Positions 1-6,862 of a stretch of 11,724 nucleotides of DNA are shown piece after piece. Below the pieces are notes generated by a model, which was not told where the DNA came from, did no database searches, and worked only from the letters and a program-made list of their open reading frames with translations. Made by a program: the position numbers and the translations under genes. Source of the stretch: Candidatus Dojkabacteria bacterium UBA2222 (GTDB lineage Bacteria; Patescibacteriota; Dojkabacteria; SC72); the NCBI GenBank assembly GCA_002328465.1, contig DCUE01000034.1, positions 1,138 to 12,861 on the forward strand, read 5' to 3'. Position 1 is the stretch's first letter. Every line of letters begins with the position of its first letter.

Positions 1-1929
1 AACTGGGTTAAGTCCTTAAGTGTACAAGAGAATATTGCTTTCTCGGGTCAACTAATTGGATTAGAAAAAGAAGAGGCTTTGGAGAAAGCTAAAGAGGTAT
101 TAGATATTGTTGGTATGGATTTTAGAACAGAATATATACCAAGTGAGTTATCTGCAGGTGAGCAACAGAAGATAGGGTTGGCAAGAGCATTAATGACTAA
201 CCCTCAAATAATTATTGCAGATGAACCTACTGGAAACTTAGATGTTAAGAGTGGTCAGGAGATGATAGATATATTAGGTAGGTTAAATAAGGCTGGAAAA
301 ACAATAATAATGGTTACCCATAATCCTGAATATCTTAAATTTGCTGAGAGAGTCATCTTAATGCTTGATGGTAGAATCCGCAGAGAGATAAAGGTAGATT
401 CTAGTAATGTTAATGAGATTCAGAAAGATATAGCTTCTGATTTAGAAACCTTTATCCAAGCAGGTACTTCTATAGAAGAGAGTAGTATAGTAACTCCTGA
501 TTCAATAAGTAGTGTAGAAGTAGCACAAAAGAGAAATATATTTGAGAAATTAAAATATGCAATTTCTTTTAATATTAGGTTCCTATTCCAGAGCTTTATA
601 TTTCTATTCCTAATATTACTTAGAAGATTAGGTAAGAAATCTAACTATTTCTATCAACTGAGTTTAAGTTACAAAAAGTATTTTGGAAGGATTAGTAGGG
701 TATTTGATAGAAACTTTTCTAAGAATATTTCCGCAAGCATTAACACAATTGATCTTACAGAGATATCATTTAAGAACTTATGGGTAAAAAGATCTAGAAC
801 AATGATTACCATATTTGGTATGTCTATAGGTATTGGCTTTATCGTATTTTTACTTTCCTTAGGATATGGTTTAGAGCGTCTAGTTATTGAAGAAATTACT
901 AGAATAGAGGATATGAACCAAATAGATGTGACACCAACTATTAGTAGTAAGGTCATTCTAAATGTTGAGAATGTAGAAAATATTAAGAATATAGAAGGTG
1001 TAAAAGAAATTTTACCATTAATTAACCTGGCAGCTAGAGTTGAATACCAACAATCTAGTACAGATGTTGTAGTTTATGGAGTTCAGGATAGGTATATTAC
1101 ACAATCTCCAATTACTCTATCTGCTGGTGAAGTATTCAATGAAGAAAATGTAGGAGTAGTTGTTAATGAGGAATTTCTTGCCACAATTGGAGTCCTACCA
1201 GAGGAAGCGGTAGGAGAAGAATTAAAATTAGATTTAGTGCTATCAGAAATAGTTGAGGAAGAGGAAGAAGAGGTATTGGATACCTCGGAAGTGTATATAA
1301 TAACAGGAGTTATTAACGATGATAATCCTTCAGTCATATATATCCCTATATTAGAATTAGAGGAGTACAAGATAGAAAAATTTTCTCAGTTACGAATAAT
1401 CATAGAATCTGAAGATAAGATAATAGAGACCAGAAAACAGATAGAGGCCTTGGGTTTGGAAACTACATCTGTAATGGATACAGTTTCTGAAGTAGAAAGC
1501 CTGTTCTCATATGCAAAGATAGTATTGATAATAGTAGGAACAATAGCTCTATCAATAGCTATCCTTGGAATGTTTAATACCCTAACAGTATCTCTGCTTG
1601 AAAGAACTAGAGAAGTTGGCCTAATGAAAACAATAGGTATGAAAGCAGATGAGATAAGTAGTCTCTTTATCAATGAGTCTATGATAATGGGAATTACAGG
1701 TGGTACTTTAGGAGTACTTTTTGGACTGCTTATGGGATTAGCTGTCTCCGTTATTCTTTCAATTTTCTCGATTAGTAGGGGAGGCTCTTTTATCTTTGTT
1801 AGTTTCCTTCCTTTGTCACTTTCTCTTGCTATAATTGTGAGTAGTACATTAGTAGGGTATATAACAGGCCTATATCCTTCAAGTCGTGCAGTTAAAATGG
1901 CTCCTTTGGATGCTCTAAGGTATGAATAA
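1..1929 (+). CDS. MacB-type ABC transporter, fused ATPase and FtsX-like permease (5' end outside window)
   Basis: The reading frame is open from base 1, so the gene starts upstream; the Walker A motif is missing only for that reason. Visible in order are a Q-loop-region stretch (NWVKSLSVQENI, 1-36), the ABC signature LSAGEQQKI (148-174), Walker B IIIADEP (208-228) and the H-loop histidine (319-321). A long linker follows, then a transmembrane helix near 802-870, a roughly 210-residue extracytoplasmic domain, and an FtsX-type permease block with hydrophobic segments near 1516-1590, 1680-1776 and 1789-1870. This is the order in MacB-family exporters and mechanotransmission ATPases, which use ATP to drive envelope processes or export. 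The substrate cannot be told. Two oddities are an extra hydrophobic stretch in the linker (about 565-624) and a poly-glutamate loop (1255-1272). It overlaps the LemA-like gene by 8 bp (ATGAATAA), so the two are probably cotranscribed and translationally coupled. Confidence 0.9.
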   Translation, partial: NWVKSLSVQENIAFSGQLIGLEKEEALEKAKEVLDIVGMDFRTEYIPSELSAGEQQKIGLARALMTNPQIIIADEPTGNLDVKSGQEMIDILGRLNKAGKTIIMVTHNPEYLKFAERVILMLDGRIRREIKVDSSNVNEIQKDIASDLETFIQAGTSIEESSIVTPDSISSVEVAQKRNIFEKLKYAISFNIRFLFQSFIFLFLILLRRLGKKSNYFYQLSLSYKKYFGRISRVFDRNFSKNISASINTIDLTEISFKNLWVKRSRTMITIFGMSIGIGFIVFLLSLGYGLERLVIEEITRIEDMNQIDVTPTISSKVILNVENVENIKNIEGVKEILPLINLAARVEYQQSSTDVVVYGVQDRYITQSPITLSAGEVFNEENVGVVVNEEFLATIGVLPEEAVGEELKLDLVLSEIVEEEEEEVLDTSEVYIITGVINDDNPSVIYIPILELEEYKIEKFSQLRIIIESEDKIIETRKQIEALGLETTSVMDTVSEVESLFSYAKIVLIIVGTIALSIAILGMFNTLTVSLLERTREVGLMKTIGMKADEISSLFINESMIMGITGGTLGVLFGLLMGLAVSVILSIFSISRGGSFIFVSFLPLSLSLAIIVSSTLVGYITGLYPSSRAVKMAPLDALRYE

Positions 1930-2461
1930 AAGAAAGCTTAAAATATTAATAAGAAAGTTTAAAAGTCTAATCTTACAATTCTTTAATAAAATTCTTAAGA
2001 TTAGAATTAAACCTAAATATATTCTTCTCTTTGTTTTGATAGTAATCATTCTTTTTTTAGTAATAATAACAGTGGGAGGATATAAGAAGCTTTCTAAACT
2101 TGATACACAGATTGATAATATAGCTATGGATATCCAAGTGTCATACAGTAGAGAGTTTACTCTTGTAGAAAGGATTAAATTAATTGAAATTACAGATTTT
2201 AAATCTGATTGTGCTGATTTTAGTTATAGATGCTTGTACATAGGAGATTCTCAAAGGAAAGAGATGCTTGAAACTATAAAGAGTAGAAGTTTTAATGATG
2301 AAGAAATGGAAGTAATTAATATGATTTCAAGTATAGAAGTAAGTACTAGGGCAAAGAGTGACGAATTTAATACTCTTGTGGAAGAATACAATCAAATCAA
2401 AGAAGAGTTCCCATTTAGTTTGGTTAGTTGGGTCTCTAAGAGTAAGCAAGGTTTGAATTGA
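1922..2461 (+). CDS. LemA-like single-pass membrane protein, divergent
   Basis: This 179-residue protein has a very basic N-terminus (residues 1-32), one strong transmembrane helix (about 33-53), then a helical soluble part. After the membrane helix comes KKLSKLDTQIDNIAMDIQV and a conserved-looking Y-x-R near 75-77. The C-terminus has FNTLVEEYNQIKEEFPFSL. Both resemble the LemA family (TM, then Y-N-x-L-x-x-L-x-N-x-V-D-x-A-W; later E-Y-N-x-x-I-x-x-F-P). The length fits LemA (about 180-190 aa), but the usual central block with the N-x-F-x-x-L-Q-x-x-L pattern is not evident. A Cys pair at 97 and 104 sits in its place. LemA function is poorly known; it is an envelope helical-bundle protein. The start overlaps the transporter stop by 8 bp with no clear Shine-Dalgarno, and the gene ends in TGA. 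The family call rests on motif memory, not alignment. Confidence 0.6.
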   Translation: MNKRKLKILIRKFKSLILQFFNKILKIRIKPKYILLFVLIVIILFLVIITVGGYKKLSKLDTQIDNIAMDIQVSYSREFTLVERIKLIEITDFKSDCADFSYRCLYIGDSQRKEMLETIKSRSFNDEEMEVINMISSIEVSTRAKSDEFNTLVEEYNQIKEEFPFSLVSWVSKSKQGLN

Positions 2462-2546
2462 TTTAATACAGAATCCGGCTTATTTGGTACTTACACAATC
2501 TCCTCATTTTTGATATTATAGGTTTATTAATCTAATACTTTTAAAT

Positions 2547-3101
2547 ATGTCTGATTCCAAGGATCCACAAGAGTTTGATTCAGGAGAACCAAATCAAAAT
2601 GAACAAGAAGAAATATACTTAAAGAAAGAAAGTATAGCCGAAGCTCTTTCTTTAGGATTTCTGTCGCATGATAATCCGTCACCTAAGAACCTTTATACTG
2701 CCTTAGAGCAATTAATACTTTTTGAATTTGATGCTATTGAGAATCCAGAGATTAAAAAGGAACTTCCAGAAATAAAAATGGATGTGGTTAGTATTTCTAG
2801 GGGTATACAATATTTTGATTATGAAATATTCGATAGAAAGGATATAGATGAGAAGGTTATTAATATAAAAATAGCCAAGTATGTTATTAGAGGATATATA
2901 ACAGATGATAATATCTCTGATACTGTTTCACTTACTGCTTTAGAACAAACAATCTACTTTAAGTACGGCCCTCTTAGTTTTGAGGAATTAAAAGCAATAA
3001 AAAGAGAGATTGTTGCAGAGCAAATAAATCTTAGGGGTGGAAGTGTAATGTCTAGAGATGAGTATACGAAGGATCAATATAGGAATGCTATACAGTATTA
3101 A
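2547..3101 (+). CDS. Unrecognised acidic soluble protein with an internal tandem domain duplication
   Basis: This is a 184-residue protein with no signal peptide or membrane segment and a polar, Glu/Asp/Gln-rich N-terminal tail (1-25). I do not recognise the family. Residues 30-76 and 109-155 align without gaps at an offset of 79: I30/I109, A31/A110, G37/G116, D42/D121, N43/N122, S45/S124, the block TALEQ (51-55/130-134), I57/I136, F59/F138, K70/K149, E75/E154 and I76/I155. It therefore looks like two copies of a small mostly helical domain. No Shine-Dalgarno precedes the ATG. The gene lies 85 bp after the LemA-like gene. Its TAA stop overlaps the stop of the opposing fmt gene within TTAA. 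The length and clean repeat argue for a real gene; function is unknown. Confidence 0.75.
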   Translation: MSDSKDPQEFDSGEPNQNEQEEIYLKKESIAEALSLGFLSHDNPSPKNLYTALEQLILFEFDAIENPEIKKELPEIKMDVVSISRGIQYFDYEIFDRKDIDEKVINIKIAKYVIRGYITDDNISDTVSLTALEQTIYFKYGPLSFEELKAIKREIVAEQINLRGGSVMSRDEYTKDQYRNAIQY

Positions 3102-4075
3102 ATAAGATTCTTTCCAATCCCATTTATAAAATCTTTTTCCTTAATCCTGTTTTTCCCCTCTATTTGTAACTCTCTCACCCTTATTGATACTTCCTCCTTT
3201 TTTGTTTTGAAAAGAAGCATTCCATCTTTTGAATATAGAGTACCAGGTTTAAGAGTAGATGTATCAGATATTAACTCTACCTTAAATAGCTTTACTACTT
3301 TGTTAGATATACTCTCCTGAATATTTCTTTCTAATAAGCACCAAGCTACTGGCCAAGGTATCATAGCTCTCACTAATCTCTCAATATATTCAGGTTCCAT
3401 CTCTTCCCATTTAATCTGAGCATTCTCTTTTGATATATCTTTCTGCCAACAGTATGTTGCTTTAGAGTCATCCTGTTTAAGTGGTTGTGTTTTCCCATTA
3501 ATCCAGTCTTCTAAAACATCTCCAAGTATTAGTGCTGATTTTTTTACTAATCTCTTTCTTAAAGAGAGGTTTGTATCATTACTATGTATTGGTTCTTTAA
3601 ATATCTCTAATATGTCTCCCTCATCCATTCCTTCTGCCATTAACATTATTGAAATTCCTGTCTCTTTCTCTCCCTCCAGTATCGCTTTTTGTATTGGTAC
3701 TGCTCCCCTGTATTTAGGTAATATTGAAAAGTGTACATTTATAGATTTGTATTTAGGATATTCTAAAAAGAATCCTGGCACTATCTCTCCAAATGCTTTA
3801 CATACAATTAATTCAGGTTTGAATTTCTCTAAAGATTCCTTGTATCTTTCCTCTTTCTTCTCCGTATGGAATACCTCTATACCATTTTTTAGTGCGTACT
3901 CTTTTACTTTAGATGGAGTTAATATCTGTTTTCTACCTACTGGTTTGTCTACAGTAGTAATCACGCCTACAATATTAAATCTTTCATCTTTGTTTAATGC
4001 TTCTAATGTTTCAACAGATTCCCAATCTGTTCCTAAAAAAAGAGTGTTTACAGGTTGTTCTATTAAATTTCTCAT
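3098..4075 (-). CDS. fmt: Methionyl-tRNA formyltransferase
   Basis: This enzyme transfers a formyl group from 10-formyl-tetrahydrofolate to Met-tRNA-fMet for translation initiation in the cytoplasm. The 325-residue length is normal. The N-terminal formyltransferase fold begins with NTLFLGTDWESVETLEAL, then a DKPVGRKQILTPSKVKEYA block (43-61). The catalytic motif NVHFSILPKYRGAVPIQ holds the expected Asn113 and His115, and GMDEGD supplies Asp154; these match the Asn/His/Asp triad of the family. The C-terminal tRNA-binding domain (about 215-325) has IPWPVAW and the closing LQIEGKNR-FINGIG pattern. It is divergent from queA across a 61-bp spacer and convergent with the duplicated-domain gene, with the stop codons overlapping. 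No Shine-Dalgarno is seen before the ATG at 4075. No key residue is missing. Confidence 0.96.
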   Translation of the reverse strand: MRNLIEQPVNTLFLGTDWESVETLEALNKDERFNIVGVITTVDKPVGRKQILTPSKVKEYALKNGIEVFHTEKKEERYKESLEKFKPELIVCKAFGEIVPGFFLEYPKYKSINVHFSILPKYRGAVPIQKAILEGEKETGISIMLMAEGMDEGDILEIFKEPIHSNDTNLSLRKRLVKKSALILGDVLEDWINGKTQPLKQDDSKATYCWQKDISKENAQIKWEEMEPEYIERLVRAMIPWPVAWCLLERNIQESISNKVVKLFKVELISDTSTLKPGTLYSKDGMLLFKTKKEEVSIRVRELQIEGKNRIKEKDFINGIGKNLI

Positions 4076-4119
4076 AGCTAATTCTACTACAAAAACAACA
4101 AAAAGAGATATATTTGTAA

Positions 4120-4125
4120 TATAAT
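4120..4125 (+). promoter_or_regulatory. Probable -10 box of queA, implying a very short leader
   Basis: A perfect TATAAT lies 11 bases before the queA ATG at 4137. Transcription starting the usual 6-8 bases downstream would leave a leader of only about 4-6 nt, and there is no Shine-Dalgarno, so the transcript may be nearly leaderless. No convincing -35 hexamer is seen 16-18 bp upstream. The same AT-rich stretch read on the minus strand (TATTAT, TATATT) could serve fmt. Confidence 0.4.
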
Positions 4126-4136
4126 ACCGGTGTTAA

Positions 4137-5162
4137 ATGAATATCTCAGAATTTAAATACAATTTGCCTGAAGAATTAATAGCTAAATATCCTCCTAAGA
4201 AAAGGGGTACTACTAATTTGTTAGTACTTGATAAAGAGAGTGGGGATATTTCTCATAGGAAATATTTTAATATCCCAGAATATATCAAAGAGGGTGATAT
4301 TGTTGTTTTAAATGAAACGAAGGTTTTAAATAGCAGAACATATTTCTTAACTCCTAAAGGGAAGAGAGTAGAGGTACTTTTTCTAGAAGAGAGGAGTAAA
4401 GATACATGGTACTGTTTAATAGGGAGGGCTAAGAATGTAGAGATTTCGGATATACTTAGATGTGAAGATATTAATATTGAAATATCGTTACGAGAGGGTA
4501 ATGGGTTTTTAGTTAAATTCCTAAGTGGAGATTCAAATATTCTGTTTAAAAAGTATGGTCATACTCCTCTACCTCCATATATGAAAAGAGATGATGAGAG
4601 TAGCGATAGAGAGAGGTACAATACAGTGTTTTCCTCTATTCCTGGGGCTGTAGCAGCCCCTACAGCGAGTTTAAATCTGACTAATGATATATTAGACAAT
4701 ATTGAGAAAAAGGGTGGTAAAATAGCTAAAATTGAACTAAAGGTAGGATGGGGTACATTTGCTCCAATTAGGAAAGAAAACATTGAGGAGCATGAGATAC
4801 ATAAAGAGTATATTAATGTAAGTAAAGAGGTAGTAGATATGATAAATGGGTGTGAGGGAAGGATATGGGCATTTGGTACTACAGTTGCTAGAACTTTAGA
4901 GAGTATATATTCTGAAAAAGAGAAAAAGGTACTACCGTTTTGTGGATATACAGATCTTTACATATATCCAGGGTATAAATGGAATGTTGTAGATATACTA
5001 ATTACTAACTTCCATATGCCAGATTCTTCTCTAATTCTTTTAGTTAGTTCTTTTGGTGGTAAAGAGAATATAAAAAAAGCATATACTCAAGCTATTGGAC
5101 ATAATTACAAATTTCTTAGCTATGGAGATAGTATGTTGATTGGTGCTAATTTAAGTAAGTAA
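4137..5162 (+). CDS. queA: S-adenosylmethionine:tRNA ribosyltransferase-isomerase
   Basis: QueA transfers and isomerises the ribosyl group of S-adenosylmethionine onto preQ1-modified tRNA, giving epoxyqueuosine at wobble position 34 of tRNAs with GUN anticodons. The 341 residues match the family length. Visible family motifs are YNLPEELIAKYP (8-19), GDIVVLNETKV (53-63), GHTPLPPYMKR (141-151), then ERYNTVF with GAVAAPTASLNLT (159-182), VGWGTFAPIR (203-212), AFGTTVARTLES (245-256) and TNFHMPDSSLILLVSSFGG (290-308), ending with FLSYGDSMLI. The start fits the usual N-terminus. tgt follows after only 2 bp, so the two form one unit acting on successive steps: Tgt inserts the base and QueA modifies it. 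No preQ1 synthesis genes (queC, queD, queE, queF) and no queG/queH are in the window. Confidence 0.97.
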   Translation: MNISEFKYNLPEELIAKYPPKKRGTTNLLVLDKESGDISHRKYFNIPEYIKEGDIVVLNETKVLNSRTYFLTPKGKRVEVLFLEERSKDTWYCLIGRAKNVEISDILRCEDINIEISLREGNGFLVKFLSGDSNILFKKYGHTPLPPYMKRDDESSDRERYNTVFSSIPGAVAAPTASLNLTNDILDNIEKKGGKIAKIELKVGWGTFAPIRKENIEEHEIHKEYINVSKEVVDMINGCEGRIWAFGTTVARTLESIYSEKEKKVLPFCGYTDLYIYPGYKWNVVDILITNFHMPDSSLILLVSSFGGKENIKKAYTQAIGHNYKFLSYGDSMLIGANLSK

Positions 5163-5164
5163 AA

Positions 5165-6184
5165 ATGATGAACTTAGACATTCTGAAAGAGAAACTCTTC
5201 TTTATGCCAGATGCTACTAGAGGAGCAGTTAGATATCTAACAACTAAACAGTTAGAAGAGACTGGTACACAAGCTTTAGTAACTAACACTTTGCATCTTC
5301 TAGTCCATCCAGGACCAGATGTAATACAACAGTTAGGTGGTATTAAAAAGATGATGGGTTGGAATGGTATTGTATTTACTGATTCAGGTGGTTTTCAGGT
5401 ATTCTCATTACTTCATTCTAAGAAATGGAAAGGTAAAGTACATGAGAATGGTGCTACCTTTAAATCCCCCAAGGAAGGGAACACATATGAATTAACTCCA
5501 GAGTCATCCATAGATATTCAAATGAAGATTGGTTCCGATGTTTTAGTTACATTGGACGATTGTAGAGATACCAATCTCTCAAGAAAAGAAGCAGAGCAAT
5601 CTGTAGAGAGGACATTGAAATGGGCTGTTAGATGTAAGGATCGTTTTAGTAAGGATTATGGTGGTACTAAAAATACAGGTAAGTTACTTACTGCTGTAGT
5701 ACAGGGTGCTAACTTCCCTGATTTACGATCATATTGTGCTAGGGAGTTGGTAAAGATTGGTTTTGATGGTTACAACTTTGGTGGGTATGTTGTAGATGGT
5801 GAGGGAGACTTAGTTGTAGATGAGATGTCAGCTGTCATTGAAAGTGTTCCTAAAGATACAATTCGATATGCAATGGGGGTAGGTAAGCCGGAGGATATTA
5901 TTAGGGCTGCTAAGATGGGTTATAATCTTTTTGATACAGTGTTGGTAACTCGTAATGCTAGGCATGGTACTGTGTACACATCAGAGGGTATTTTGAGGAT
6001 TAAAAATAGCGATATGGGTTTGGATATGAGACCAGTGGATAGTGAGTGTGATTGTGAGTGTTGCCAAAACTATTCTCGTGCATACCTTCATCATATGCTT
6101 AAGAATGGTGAAGCTACTGCTCTGACATTATTAACAATTCATAACCTAACCTTCTACCAAAAGCTAATAGGAGGTCTGTCCTAG
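5165..6184 (+). CDS. tgt: tRNA-guanine transglycosylase, short and divergent, 3' end rewritten by a transposon
   Basis: Tgt swaps guanine 34 of target tRNAs for preQ1 (or queuine). Kept features are TDSGGFQVFSL with Asp73, LDDC with Asp131 and Cys133, VQG with Gln180, MGVGKPEDI, the nucleophile Asp257 in LFDTVLVTRNARHG, and a zinc site of Cys295, Cys297, Cys300 (CDCECC) and His326 (TIHNL). Oddities: the protein is 339 residues against the usual 370-380; the N-terminal strand region before LFFMPDATRG is very short; the base-pocket motif GGL is GGY (206-208); and the nucleophile loop reads DTVLVTR instead of the common DCVLPTR. The gene lies 2 bp after queA. The ATG at 5165 is followed directly by a second ATG. 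The last codons (GGT CTG TCC TAG, 6173-6184) lie inside the left inverted repeat of the inserted element, so the native C-terminus has been replaced. Confidence 0.95.
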   Translation: MMNLDILKEKLFFMPDATRGAVRYLTTKQLEETGTQALVTNTLHLLVHPGPDVIQQLGGIKKMMGWNGIVFTDSGGFQVFSLLHSKKWKGKVHENGATFKSPKEGNTYELTPESSIDIQMKIGSDVLVTLDDCRDTNLSRKEAEQSVERTLKWAVRCKDRFSKDYGGTKNTGKLLTAVVQGANFPDLRSYCARELVKIGFDGYNFGGYVVDGEGDLVVDEMSAVIESVPKDTIRYAMGVGKPEDIIRAAKMGYNLFDTVLVTRNARHGTVYTSEGILRIKNSDMGLDMRPVDSECDCECCQNYSRAYLHHMLKNGEATALTLLTIHNLTFYQKLIGGLS

Positions 6185-6194
6185 GTCTGTCCCC
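6172..6194. repeat. Left terminal inverted repeat, containing a two-way stop
   Basis: Two decamers AGGTCTGTCC are spaced by one T and followed by CC. The CTAG at 6181-6184 gives the TAG of tgt on the plus strand (6182-6184) and the TAG of the transposase on the minus strand (6183-6181). Confidence 0.9.
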
Positions 6195-6627
6195 GTTCAC
6201 GCTTGTTCCATTTGTAATCCGATGGCTTTCTAACCCAACCCTCGTGCACAGGATTTCTTTGTACGTAGGCGATAGCTTGTCGCAAATTTTTCTTGTATTG
6301 TAGGTAATTAGCGTTGTACCTGTTTTGAAAAACGTGACCCACTTTTTGGTACTTCCTGTTTATTTCCATTGCAAAACCAGTACAAACTTTTTGCATAAAT
6401 TTTGATAATAATTTTGGATCTTTTCCAGTCCGGATGACAAGATGAAAATGTGTCTCCATTATGCAGTAAGTAAGTATCTTTATATCACATTCCCTATTAT
6501 ATCTGTACAGCAAATTAAGGAAGAGCTGTTTGTCAGAAGCCGCTCGGAATATGGTATTTTTGTTGTTACCACGATTGTATACGTGGTAGAAACTATTCGC
6601 TATGTAGTTGCGTCGTGTTCTGGACAT
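6181..6627 (-). CDS. REP-associated tyrosine transposase (Y1/HUH, IS200/RAYT-like)
   Basis: This 148-residue protein has the Y1_Tnp fold signature: YHVYNRGNN (14-22), the HUH metal-binding pair His60 and His62 in METHFHLVI, a VFQNRYNANYL segment (99-109), and YVQRNPV (121-127), which carries the likely catalytic Tyr121. HUH enzymes nick single-stranded DNA and form a 5'-phosphotyrosine link. This subgroup (RAYTs) mobilises or maintains REP-type palindromes. The size is at the short end but complete, with no frameshift. The last residues GQT and the TAG stop lie in the left inverted repeat, so the gene spans almost the whole element. No Shine-Dalgarno precedes the ATG at 6627. It runs antisense and convergent to tgt, overlapping its end by 4 bp. 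It is richer in GC than the neighbouring genes. Confidence 0.93.
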   Translation of the reverse strand: MSRTRRNYIANSFYHVYNRGNNKNTIFRAASDKQLFLNLLYRYNRECDIKILTYCIMETHFHLVIRTGKDPKLLSKFMQKVCTGFAMEINRKYQKVGHVFQNRYNANYLQYKKNLRQAIAYVQRNPVHEGWVRKPSDYKWNKRERGQT

Positions 6628-6667
6628 GATAAAAGGATAGCAGAGGGAGATGAAATTCGGATGAAAT

Positions 6668-6690
6668 GGGGACAGACCTAGGACAGACCT
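6668..6690. repeat. Right terminal inverted repeat
   Basis: This is the exact reverse complement of 6172-6194. It has two GGACAGACCT decamers spaced by A and preceded by GG. It also contains a CTAG (6678-6681). Confidence 0.9.
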
Positions 6691-6862
6691 GATATTGATT
6701 AACTGTCTAGAAAGATTGAGATAAAAATGATATCATTAGAAAGTCCTTAATAATATTTGATTTTTTAGATAGGACGGGGATAGAAATATTGAAGTTTTTA
6801 GAATTAATGAAATTTTTTAATAGTATATATTTTGATAAAACATACAATAAAAAAGAGTACTT

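Larger units (their letters stand above)
6172..6690. mobile_element. Small REP/RAYT-like transposable element with perfect 23-bp terminal inverted repeats
   Basis: Bases 6172-6194 and 6668-6690 are exact reverse complements over 23 bp. Each end contains two tandem copies of a decamer (AGGTCTGTCC at 6172-6181 and 6183-6192; its complement at 6670-6679 and 6681-6690), with CC or GG on the inner side. The ends enclose a single minus-strand HUH transposase gene. No direct target-site duplication is seen, as expected for HUH single-strand transposition. By hand count 6181-6660 is about 39% GC, higher than the adjoining genes, which fits acquisition from outside. The outermost base pair (A6172/T6690) may belong to the target instead, so the true length is 517-519 bp. 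Intact ORF and identical ends suggest a recent arrival. Confidence 0.85.

Noticed and set aside
1255..1272. GAG/GAA repeat run in the transporter as a possible slippage-prone repeat
   Set aside because: The tract is short, mixed in codons and in frame within an acidic loop; simple coding low complexity explains it.
3612..4124. A 170-codon plus-strand ORF opposite fmt
   Set aside because: It lies antisense to the catalytic domain of a clear fmt gene, and its translation is a low-complexity Ser/Ile/Leu-rich shadow with no motif.
6442..6681. A 79-codon plus-strand ORF within the transposable element
   Set aside because: It is antisense to the transposase, and its only notable feature (ending GQT-stop) comes from the symmetry of the inverted repeats.
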